Shown here piece by piece: positions 1-7,402 of a stretch of 42,577 bases of DNA. Each line of letters begins with the position of its first letter. Positions within the stretch are counted from its first letter, which is position 1. The translations under genes were made by a program, and so were the position numbers. Source of the stretch: a virus. The notes under the pieces were generated by a model. The model was given only the letters and a program-made list of their open reading frames with translations, ran no database searches and was not told where the DNA came from. The stretch lies in the IMG/VR virus record IMGVR_UViG_3300044470_000215, positions 1 to 42,577 of that record; one strand, given 5' to 3'.

Positions 1-933
1 CGGCATGGCAGGCATGACCCAGTGACAAGAACCCTCCAACCGGCCAAGAGAGAGTCTCTCGTCCTGCTCAAGGGCACAGGTTGCCCTGAGCCGCGTCGCT
101 CGGCTACTCAAGGTCACGGATCCAGGGAGGTCGGTGGTCCTGGGGAATATCCCAAAATATGGCGTCTGGTTTAAACTACCGCGTAAGATGATTGGCACAT
201 TGTCTGGGGCATTACGGTAACACACGACCATAGTCGCAAGTTCTTTGTATCCAAGCCCGAATTTGGAAATTCTGTTGCATATATTTACGAGGCGGTCCTT
301 GTCGTCCTGGTCAAAAACAGTGCAATTGGCATGCAGTGGACGCTCCTCTTTCATGTGTTTATGACCTGTAAAGGCCTGAATTCCTCGTTTATCCAACTCC
401 TCGAACGCTTCCTCGCATATACTCGGTGCCAGTACAAACTCTGAAAAAGTGCCTACAAAGTTGCTGGCCGCAAAATCCCGCTCAGAGCAAAACTGATCGC
501 CGCTTCCTACAAAGTCATCAACATATATCAACGCACCTTCACCAATTTTATTCATTATCCTAATAAGTCGGAGCGTATCGCGTGCATCAACTAAATGGCA
601 TCCCAATCGCTCTAGGTTCGCGGCGTCACGGAGCAGATTTAGCATTACGGGGCTACTGCTTCCCGCGTCATGAAGCTGCACATAAATTAGCTTTTTGGAC
701 GATAACCCTGCATTGGACAGCCGTTTCGTGAGCAGTTCGTTCTGCGCCACCAAAATGTCCCTTGTTCTCAATTCAGAAAAGTAGATTACGTTGTCGAGGA
801 GTTGCCCGACCAGTTTGCGGTCCTTCCTCTCAAATTGGTTCACCCAGCGTCTTGCCGACAGAAATGACAGTGGTTTCGGCCTATAGTCGCGAAAACGTAG
901 TGCAGCCTTGACGCTTTTGATGAGCTGCCTCAT
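1..933 (-). CDS. Phosphoribosyltransferase-like protein (PRTase-CE type), 3' end outside window
   Basis: I translated this open frame by hand; it runs from an ATG at 933 to the window edge with no stop (311 residues). Residues about 136-148 read IYVDDFVGSGDQF, which fits the hydrophobic strand plus acidic PRPP-binding loop of type I phosphoribosyltransferases. Near residues 236-264 a CYRNAPDNVP segment followed by an FPR motif resembles the conserved C-terminal signature of the PRTase-CE ('conflict effector') group known from predicted bacterial immune operons. It starts 2 bp after the stop of the ParB-like gene, so it is the third gene of a compact operon. Codon use is AT-richer than in the phage genes. 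The last ~45 residues look less protein-like and may be off-frame. Function (nucleotide or RNA modification in defence) is inferred from family and context only. Confidence 0.6.
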   Translation of the reverse strand, partial: MRQLIKSVKAALRFRDYRPKPLSFLSARRWVNQFERKDRKLVGQLLDNVIYFSELRTRDILVAQNELLTKRLSNAGLSSKKLIYVQLHDAGSSSPVMLNLLRDAANLERLGCHLVDARDTLRLIRIMNKIGEGALIYVDDFVGSGDQFCSERDFAASNFVGTFSEFVLAPSICEEAFEELDKRGIQAFTGHKHMKEERPLHANCTVFDQDDKDRLVNICNRISKFGLGYKELATMVVCYRNAPDNVPIILRGSLNQTPYFGIFPRTTDLPGSVTLSSRATRLRATCALEQDERLSLGRLEGSCHWVMPAMP

Positions 934-935
934 GG

Positions 936-1991
936 TCAGTCTTGCTCGGCCTCGGGATCATCGCTTCCTTCAAGTGCACTCTCTAAGCTTTTACAATATG
1001 CTTGCACTTGGCGAAGCGCCTTACGAAGGTTTTGGCGCTCGTCTTCATTCGTTGTGTACCTGAGCCTGAACTTCTGGAGTTCGGAAAGGAAGCCTTCGCA
1101 CGCGGCCAGGGCACTTTGCACACGCTTCTTCTCAACTACAAATTCGTCAAATGCATCTCTAGTCTCTAACTTGGGATTAAGGAAGAACTCCTCGACTCTA
1201 CGCAACACCTCAGCCCTGGTAGGTGGGTCATCTTCCGAGAGTTCATAGCTCTCCATAATTCTGCGAAAATGAATAACGCTCTTGATCTTCTTATCGCGAT
1301 ATTTATCTACTAACTTCCAAGTGCATCGGTTACGGCCAAGTTTCTTGAGTGGATCGCTCGTTTCGAGCGCTAGATCTAAAACCGGGAGTGCTTCGATCCA
1401 GAAGTTCGGTGGAATCCTTGTCTTCGGATTTGGGTCGAGCGAGAGCTCCTGAAACTCTTCCGGGAATAACAGCAGCTTCTTGCAGCGTTCGATCTGTGGT
1501 TCGCTCAGGCCAGTCAGTTTTTCCAACGCTTTGTTGTCAGTAGTTCCGAGGTCCTCCATCACAATCTTTAAGCTAAGAGCGGTGGGCATCAGCTCCCATC
1601 CTTCTCGATAGTTGTGGATAGAGAACATGTAAAGAAGCCCAGCGATTACTGTGGGCGGTTCTACCACGTTAGCGTCCAGTGTCAGCGGCGCCCCGTCCTT
1701 ACCGACGCGTCCTTCGCTAACAAGCTCGACGACGCAACGGTACCGACGCTCACCGTCAAGGATCGAAAACTTTGCGTCGCCTTTGGCCTGATAGACAGTG
1801 ATTGGAACGAGTACGCCGTGCTCGGCGATATTCTTCTTCAATTCCATCAACTGGTCGGGGTCGAACAGATGACGGGGATTGTTGCTGCTCCGCTTAACTT
1901 CCTCGACTGTGAGACGTCGCAGTTGTCCCGTGGGGATTATCTGCGGCACTGTAGGCTCGGTCGGCTTTAGGGCTGGCATCTTGGCTCTCAT
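936..1991 (-). CDS. ParB-like (ParB/Srx-fold) protein with GERRxR motif
   Basis: A 351-residue protein. Residues about 25-90 form a ParB N-terminal domain: a region like NPRHLFDPDQLMELKKNI, then VPITVY, then the ILDGERRYR motif, which corresponds to the GxRRxR box that binds CTP in ParB relatives. The middle is helical and could hold an HTH (EKLTGLSEPQIERCKKLL). The C-terminal ~80 residues look like a charged coiled coil. The ATG overlaps the methyltransferase stop as ATGA, so translation is probably coupled, which supports this start. There is no ParA partner, so chromosome or plasmid partition is unlikely. Stand-alone ParB-fold proteins beside methyltransferases occur in phages and defence loci. 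Exact activity is unknown. Confidence 0.75.
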   Translation of the reverse strand: MRAKMPALKPTEPTVPQIIPTGQLRRLTVEEVKRSSNNPRHLFDPDQLMELKKNIAEHGVLVPITVYQAKGDAKFSILDGERRYRCVVELVSEGRVGKDGAPLTLDANVVEPPTVIAGLLYMFSIHNYREGWELMPTALSLKIVMEDLGTTDNKALEKLTGLSEPQIERCKKLLLFPEEFQELSLDPNPKTRIPPNFWIEALPVLDLALETSDPLKKLGRNRCTWKLVDKYRDKKIKSVIHFRRIMESYELSEDDPPTRAEVLRRVEEFFLNPKLETRDAFDEFVVEKKRVQSALAACEGFLSELQKFRLRYTTNEDERQNLRKALRQVQAYCKSLESALEGSDDPEAEQD

Positions 1992-2818
1992 GTATTTGTG
2001 ATTAATAGTTCATTGGTCCACGCGCGGTGGGTTGCAAAACCGGCGATGTTACGACGGACAGCAACTGTCTCGTATGAGAAGTTTTTTCTCAAAACATCTG
2101 CTTCATCCGATTCGGCATAGCTGACTACAAAGTTTATTCCAGCAGTGTTTAGTCGTTCCATCCACGATCGCAGCCGCTTAATATCTTCATGAGTGAATGT
2201 ACTTGGGTCGTATTCACGGAATACCCTGCGCGCACGAACGGCGTACGGGGGATCCATGTAAACCAGATCGCCCTTTTCTGCGTGATTTAGGACTTGTTCG
2301 AAGTCACCATTTATAAAACGTGCCTTACGCAGGCTGCGGGAGCATTTCAGAAATACTTCGTCCTCTTGCAGTGAGCCGCATCCGTTCCCACTGTAGGGGA
2401 CATTGAAGTGCCCAAGTAAATTCGTCCGGTAAATGCCGTTAAAGCAAAACCTGTTCAGATATATGAATCGTGCTGCCCTGGCACACTGCTCCATCGTCGA
2501 AGTGTCGATTGATCGGAGGCGCTTGTATACCTCCTTGTTCGCAGGTGGAAGCCTCCTAAGTTTCTTTAGAACAGCGTTGATCCTATACTTCACCTCTATG
2601 TACGTTGCGATCAACTCAGGATTGAGGTCGCCAAGGATCGCCTTGGGTGGCTTAATTGCGAAAAATAGACACGCCGAACCCGCAAACGGCTCGATGTAAC
2701 GGTTGTGTCGGTTTGTCCAGAATGTTTGGAGAATAGGGAGCAGTTTGCGCTTGCTGCCCGCCCATCGCAAGAACGGTGGACAGTTACTTTTTATCGGTTT
2801 GGGGATGTTTGACGACAT
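1988..2818 (-). CDS. Dam-type (D12 class) DNA adenine N6-methyltransferase
   Basis: Transfers a methyl group from SAM to adenine in DNA. The N-terminus has FLRWAGSKRKLLP, the D12 SAM-binding motif. The segment NRTNLLGHFNVPY resembles the Dam-type NR..FNVPYG signature, and the catalytic DPPY lies at residues 189-192. At 276 residues from the ATG at 2818 it matches normal Dam length. The frame stays open further upstream, but only from a TTG and with non-conserved sequence, so I reject the longer start. No Shine-Dalgarno is visible. GATC recognition is plausible from the FNVPY motif but unproven. First gene of the three-gene cassette, overlapping the ParB-like gene by 4 bp. Confidence 0.88.
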   Translation of the reverse strand: MSSNIPKPIKSNCPPFLRWAGSKRKLLPILQTFWTNRHNRYIEPFAGSACLFFAIKPPKAILGDLNPELIATYIEVKYRINAVLKKLRRLPPANKEVYKRLRSIDTSTMEQCARAARFIYLNRFCFNGIYRTNLLGHFNVPYSGNGCGSLQEDEVFLKCSRSLRKARFINGDFEQVLNHAEKGDLVYMDPPYAVRARRVFREYDPSTFTHEDIKRLRSWMERLNTAGINFVVSYAESDEADVLRKNFSYETVAVRRNIAGFATHRAWTNELLITNT

Positions 2819-2833
2819 TTGATCTTCAGGAGG

Positions 2834-2864
2834 ATCATACAGTAACAAACATGCGCCTCGACAA
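2834..2864 (-). promoter_or_regulatory. Candidate promoter of the methyltransferase-ParB-PRTase cassette
   Basis: On the minus strand a -10-like TATGAT (2839-2834) lies 19 bp from a weak -35-like TTGTCG (2864-2859). Transcription would start only a few bases before the methyltransferase ATG, in line with the lack of a Shine-Dalgarno. One GATC (2833-2836) overlaps the -10 and another (2821-2824) touches the start region. Spacing and the -35 match are poor, so this is tentative. Confidence 0.25.
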
Positions 2865-2941
2865 AACAATTGGATGGGGGGTACACGGTCCGTCCACGAA
2901 TTGCCGCGGTCTGTTGGCAGGCCGTATGAGGGCCGCAAAGA

Positions 2942-2985
2942 TATTTGAGACTTTTGTTAGAGATAAATGAGAGTAGTCTCAAATA
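2942..2985. repeat. 11-bp perfect inverted repeat upstream of the methyltransferase operon
   Basis: TATTTGAGACT (2942-2952) and AGTCTCAAATA (2975-2985) are perfect inverted copies separated by 22 bp. They lie in the non-coding stretch between the last tail gene (ends 3055) and the cassette. The arms could be an operator for a dimeric regulator, possibly the ParB-like protein, or part of an element end. No T-run follows, so it is not a typical terminator. Confidence 0.5.
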
Positions 2986-3054
2986 GCTCTGAAACTAAAT
3001 AACAAATTCCTGTTCGCTTTCTATTCACCATAAAGAGGAGGTCATTGACGAGGC

Positions 3055-5304
3055 TCAGGGGGCCGTGAAGGTGCCCGTTGCGACAAGCATTGAATCGGAC
3101 GAGGGGCGCGGGAAATAGGATGGGCCAGAGACCCATCCGGCGGGGTAATCGGTACCGGGAATCCAGTCGGCGGGGATGGCTTGGGCGGCGATGAAGCCGA
3201 AGGTTGGAGATGTGCCTGAACCGTCAGGATCGGAGACATAAAGAGCAATTGGCGAGCCCGCAGGAATGCCAGAAACGGTGAAACCTGGATAGGCAGTCGG
3301 GCCGACAATGCCCATCACCTGGACAGAAAGATCGGGGATTGCAATCGTCAGGTTGCCGTCACCGGCAACATCGGCCGAGATGGCAAGCGTCGCACGCAGC
3401 ACCCAGGCAGGAGATATAACCGAAGGAAAGCCGGTGAGGGGGAGAGAGCTGTTGGGCACCTTCATATAGTAGCTGCCGGGATCGTCGCTGACATCGGTGT
3501 AGGCATCGCGGTTGTAGGCATGAATGGTGAGGTCGATCTGCCCGAGCGAAGAGTCAGAGGGAGTAGAAATCTCCATCTCCTCAACTAAATAATCACCAGG
3601 CGCTTCGGGGTAGAGCCAACTATCGAGTGTGATGACATCTTTGGGCCGCACCTTCTCAATCAGCGCAGCACCATTCACATCGACAACCTCTGGATATAAA
3701 GAGAGTGAGCCAGCGATCGGAGCGTGCCATCCAGGGCCAATATCGGTGCCGAGACTACTATCGCGCTCGAACTTCATGAGTCGGTTTGTTTGGTCGAAGA
3801 TGGAATTTCCACAGTCATAGATAACACGCCGAATTATCGGCTGCTGTAGAAGACCGGGAGCCTGGCGCGGAACCATGTGCCGCGCAGAAAGATGCTGTAC
3901 GTTCCGAGGGGTGCGCGAAGAGAAGCGAGCATCGTCGGAACCAAGATAGCCGCCCGTTGCATTTACGATCGGTGAACCCTCTGGGTCAGTGTTAGCGGAA
4001 TAAGTGTTATTCGGAAAATCGGCTCCCTCGGGGTATGGATCGCCATCGACAACCCAGACTGGATAGACCCCGTCGAGCGAAGGGTCGCTGGAACCGCCGT
4101 AGGTCAGATAAGACGAATTGGAAAACGGACTCGGCGTTGAGCAGTTGAAGGTGCTCATTCCGAAGGCTTCGCCGTCGCGGAAGCTCCACATCCCATTGCG
4201 TGTATAACTGTTGACCTTGCAGACGGCCGGCATGTCCAGATCGCGATAGCTTGGGACAAATAGGTTGGGCGCTTTAGAAACATCTTTTTTATCCAGTTTC
4301 AAGGAGCCGGAAACAAGGTGTTTCGCGGAAGCAATAAATACCGAGGCGCGGGCGTCATCGCCAATCAGATATATTTTCCCCGCGTCGATGCGCTGATAAC
4401 CGCGATCGACGCGGCACATTGTTTCCATCATGCTTGTGAGCGAAGCATCCGAGGCGAAAATATAGCTGCCCACAAAGCGCGGGTTGCCGTTGGGCAAAAT
4501 ATAGTCGTTACGAGCTGCCAGCTCGCAGATGGAAGGCCAGTCGAAGCAGGCTTTTTCAGCGTCCGTCAATCCAGAGAGAGGCGGCTGTTGCGGGCGAATT
4601 TTACAACGAAGCAACGCTTCTACTTTGTGCCATGCCGGGTTGCAGGTAAAACCATAACTCACGACGTTGCCATAGCCGTCGAATATTCTACAACGCGTCG
4701 TGCGCCAGACGGCCGATCCACTGATAGTCTGGCCGGAAGGTACGCCGCGAGCATAGGATGGAGCGCCCGGAATGGCGAAGATCACGTAGGAGATACCGCT
4801 GAAAGACTGAGGCGGAGTTACTGTCGGGAATTGGGAGAACCATTCGTCGTAGCCTTGATCGGGGCCATAGGACTGCGATGAGTTCGCGGGGACCAATCCT
4901 GTGACTGGATCGAGAACAGGGATTGCCGTGCCGATGGGCGTATAGCGTCCAGCATGGAAGTGGAGAGATGGCTGGCCCCACTGAAAGCCCGGATAGTCGT
5001 ACCAGGTGGCCAGCGTGTGGGTGTTGTAATAAATCCCAGAAGTGTAGGTCTGCGAGTTCGGGACCACCCTCTTAGCCCAGACCATATGTGGCGGAATCGC
5101 AGTCTGCGAGCCGACGGCCGCGACCGGGAAGGTGCTCATCATTTCGAAGCCATCCCACTCACCCTCGCCGAGCAAGCGACCAGAGAATTGTGAGCCGTCG
5201 ATCGCGACTGTCGAAAGCACCTCATCACCCGACCCCATGATATAGCCGAAGGCAAGCGGCAGCTTGCGCGTGCTCTGGCTGGCGAATGCGGGGTTTAGTG
5301 GCAT
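3055..5304 (-). CDS. Tail tip/baseplate protein (large, C-terminal receptor-facing part likely)
   Basis: A 749-residue protein at the 3' end of the late operon, where transposable siphophages encode the tail-tip complex. The N-terminus (PLAFGYIMGSGDEVLSTV, then GEGEWDGFE) resembles the start of tail-tip/hub proteins that follow tape measure and hub genes. The last ~130 residues are strand-rich with Pro/Gly/Ser turns (LYVSDPDGSG), fitting an exposed host-contact domain. It is joined to the upstream gene by a 1-base TGATG overlap, so it is co-translated with it. No enzyme motif was recognised. Assignment rests mainly on size and position. Confidence 0.65.
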   Translation of the reverse strand: MPLNPAFASQSTRKLPLAFGYIMGSGDEVLSTVAIDGSQFSGRLLGEGEWDGFEMMSTFPVAAVGSQTAIPPHMVWAKRVVPNSQTYTSGIYYNTHTLATWYDYPGFQWGQPSLHFHAGRYTPIGTAIPVLDPVTGLVPANSSQSYGPDQGYDEWFSQFPTVTPPQSFSGISYVIFAIPGAPSYARGVPSGQTISGSAVWRTTRCRIFDGYGNVVSYGFTCNPAWHKVEALLRCKIRPQQPPLSGLTDAEKACFDWPSICELAARNDYILPNGNPRFVGSYIFASDASLTSMMETMCRVDRGYQRIDAGKIYLIGDDARASVFIASAKHLVSGSLKLDKKDVSKAPNLFVPSYRDLDMPAVCKVNSYTRNGMWSFRDGEAFGMSTFNCSTPSPFSNSSYLTYGGSSDPSLDGVYPVWVVDGDPYPEGADFPNNTYSANTDPEGSPIVNATGGYLGSDDARFSSRTPRNVQHLSARHMVPRQAPGLLQQPIIRRVIYDCGNSIFDQTNRLMKFERDSSLGTDIGPGWHAPIAGSLSLYPEVVDVNGAALIEKVRPKDVITLDSWLYPEAPGDYLVEEMEISTPSDSSLGQIDLTIHAYNRDAYTDVSDDPGSYYMKVPNSSLPLTGFPSVISPAWVLRATLAISADVAGDGNLTIAIPDLSVQVMGIVGPTAYPGFTVSGIPAGSPIALYVSDPDGSGTSPTFGFIAAQAIPADWIPGTDYPAGWVSGPSYFPRPSSDSMLVATGTFTAP

Positions 5305-6506
5305 CAGAATGTCCTCGCGGGGTTATAGAAGACGGCGGGCGCTGGCTGCGCATACTGGACATTCGGGCATTCCTGGTCCCACTGGGTCACAACACCCGCG
5401 AAGCGATTTATGGAGCTGCATCCACCGTAGGTGAGGTCGCAGGGCGTGGGAGAAGTAGAGCCACATGCAACCGACCCGAAGGTGAGCGGGCAGGTCACGT
5501 CGATGTCGTAGGCTGGCGCAGCCACGTCGCTGAAGTTGCCGAAGCCTTCCAGCGTGAGCTGCATCCGGCTCTCATCTATTTCTGCTGCTGCGACCGTACC
5601 AATAAAGGTAAAGCACGACGACTCCGCGTCGCCGCGCCAGAGTCGGCAGACTACCAGCGCGCCGATAAACTCATTCTGACTCCAGGCTGTTGCCACGTCG
5701 CGCGTGACCGTATTTCCAGAGATGTTCTGCACGGCAAGAGATGCGGTATCGGTCTGCGTGCTTCCAAACAACGTAAATTTCGGCTGACCTACAACCCAAT
5801 CCAAAAATTGCTCAGGAATTCCGGTGAGTATCGATGGCCAGATGCATTTATGCTCCGACCAGAAGTAACTGTTGCCGGATGCCGTCTCGACTTCAACGAG
5901 AAGGACTGGGGCGCAACCGCCGCTCGCCGCCAGGGGAATAAAAGTCGATCCGGTGGAGGAGCCAGAGCCAGGCAGAGGGGAAATTGTGATGGAGAGGTTT
6001 GCAGAGGCCGTAAACCCGGCCGAATCGGTGACCGTCAGGGTGAAGGCAGACGAACCCGCGATGATCGGAGTGCCACTCAATATGCCTGTCGCCGCATCGA
6101 GAGAAAAGCCAGAAGGCAGAACTCCTGAGGTCACCGTAAAGCTATAAGGAGCAGCTCCACCAGATGCACTTACAGTTTGGCTGTAGGGCGTCCCAATCGA
6201 ACCGCTGTTGGCGATAGAACTGTTGAGTAGAAGACCATCGTAAACGACGAGTGAACATTCAACGGCGTCGGGAGCTATAAAAGGGGGGCGCAAAAATGTG
6301 ATCGTAAATAGGTAAGTCCCTGCGACCGTGGGAGTGCCACTTAGCAAACCATGTGTATCATCAGGGCAATAATCGGAGAGAATAAGTCCAGGGGGGAGAG
6401 ACCCGGCGGTGACTGATTCAGTCACGGAGTAGCCCTCCGTTGTGCGCATCCCAAACTCATAGGAATAAAGGGCGCCAACCAGAGCGGGAGTGAGAATGAG
6501 GGGCAT
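5304..6506 (-). CDS. Tail hub protein (BR0599-like C-terminus) with N-terminal putative-Ig repeats
   Basis: Start at the ATG at 6506 (TGATG overlap with the upstream gene), giving 400 residues. Residues about 10-90 and 95-175 are two copies of the putative-Ig ('He_PIG') repeat, marked by SLPPGLILS...GLLSGTPTVAGTY and APYSFTVTSGVLPSGFSL...GILSGTP. The rest resembles the DUF2163/phage BR0599 hub family, with a Cys-rich end (CGSTSPTPCDL, YGGCSS, then NRFAGVV). The family's usual role is a hub protein below the tape measure. The Ig repeats are common in Acidobacteriota surface proteins and may have been gained for host binding. A longer frame upstream lies inside the preceding gene and is rejected. 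Confidence 0.7.
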   Translation of the reverse strand: MPLILTPALVGALYSYEFGMRTTEGYSVTESVTAGSLPPGLILSDYCPDDTHGLLSGTPTVAGTYLFTITFLRPPFIAPDAVECSLVVYDGLLLNSSIANSGSIGTPYSQTVSASGGAAPYSFTVTSGVLPSGFSLDAATGILSGTPIIAGSSAFTLTVTDSAGFTASANLSITISPLPGSGSSTGSTFIPLAASGGCAPVLLVEVETASGNSYFWSEHKCIWPSILTGIPEQFLDWVVGQPKFTLFGSTQTDTASLAVQNISGNTVTRDVATAWSQNEFIGALVVCRLWRGDAESSCFTFIGTVAAAEIDESRMQLTLEGFGNFSDVAAPAYDIDVTCPLTFGSVACGSTSPTPCDLTYGGCSSINRFAGVVTQWDQECPNVQYAQPAPAVFYNPARTF

Positions 6507-7402
6507 CAGACGATCACCGTGACAGCGGGAAAGATTGCGGCCGTGCCTGCGCCCGCGTTCGCCGCGTAGGCCTGCACCATCACGCGGTGCATATCCAGCG
6601 GCATTTTGCGCACTGTGAGGAGGCCATTGGCAACGGTGACTCCGGAGGGCAACGCCGCGCTCCCGACTGGCAGAGACCCGGAGCTGAGGTCGATGATGCA
6701 CAAAGGTGCACCATCAACCAGAATGGCGACCTGGCCAAGATTCGCGGCCTGGCGGAACTGCATCCGAAATCCCCAGCCCACATATTGGATTTGCGCCCAA
6801 TCGCAGTTCGCAGGCGCGACGGTGGCAAGAGTGGGCGCTGCGTTGTAAATCTCATAGGCCGTCGGATCAGTGACCGACGGAGCGACAAGTGCTGGATTGA
6901 GCTGGAGAGCCCACGCCCCGGCGGTAACCGAATAAGTGGCGACGGCCTGATTCATGAAGTCGTCGAGCACGTTGATGGTGCGAGACCAGTTGACGAAGTC
7001 GCATGGGTATTTCAGCATTCGCGCCTGCGGCATCTCCTGGAAGACAACGCTCTGGACGCTATAGGAACCATTGGCGATCTCTTTCTCGTAGATTGGGGTA
7101 GTGAAGCGGCCGACGTGGTGACGCCCACCTCCGTCGTAGTCGATGTAGGTGAAGTAGCCTCCCTTGAATGCCTCGTAGAAGTATTTCAGCCGAAGAATGG
7201 TTGACCACGGACGGTTCAGATAGGTCAGCGAGAAGGCGAAACCATCGTTCATCGTCTCGCGAGAGTAGGGAGCGCCCAGCCTCGCCTTCGAGAGCGAAGA
7301 ATTGGAGGCGCTGCGGCGCTCGAACCCGAAGCTGGGGTTCGGGCTGTCGTTGAGCGTCTTCCAGAACTCGGTCGTCGGATTGAGGATGTCGGTCTCAGCC
7401 AC
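6506..7402 (-). CDS. Distal tail-type protein
   Basis: About 298 residues, between the tape measure and the hub gene, the usual site of a DUF2460-like or distal tail protein that joins tube and tip. The first half has aromatic, strand-rich sequence (YLNRPWSTILRLKYFYEAF, YFTYIDYDGGGRHHVGRF). The second half looks like a separate beta domain. I favour a GTG start at 7402, since GGGAG lies 9 bp upstream. ATGs at 7411 and 7420 and a TTG at 7432 are also in frame. The start overlaps the end of the tape-measure gene. No known motif was recognised. Confidence 0.6.
   Translation of the reverse strand: MAETDILNPTTEFWKTLNDSPNPSFGFERRSASNSSLSKARLGAPYSRETMNDGFAFSLTYLNRPWSTILRLKYFYEAFKGGYFTYIDYDGGGRHHVGRFTTPIYEKEIANGSYSVQSVVFQEMPQARMLKYPCDFVNWSRTINVLDDFMNQAVATYSVTAGAWALQLNPALVAPSVTDPTAYEIYNAAPTLATVAPANCDWAQIQYVGWGFRMQFRQAANLGQVAILVDGAPLCIIDLSSGSLPVGSAALPSGVTVANGLLTVRKMPLDMHRVMVQAYAANAGAGTAAIFPAVTVIV

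Noticed and set aside
2819-2938. Longer methyltransferase start at 2938
   Set aside because: Start codon would be TTG and the added 40 residues do not resemble Dam; the ATG at 2818 gives the usual length.
2990-3054. Exact left end of the transposable phage (TG...CA) here
   Set aside because: Composition shifts here but no repeated MuA-binding sites, duplication or matching right end could be identified, so I give only an approximate boundary.
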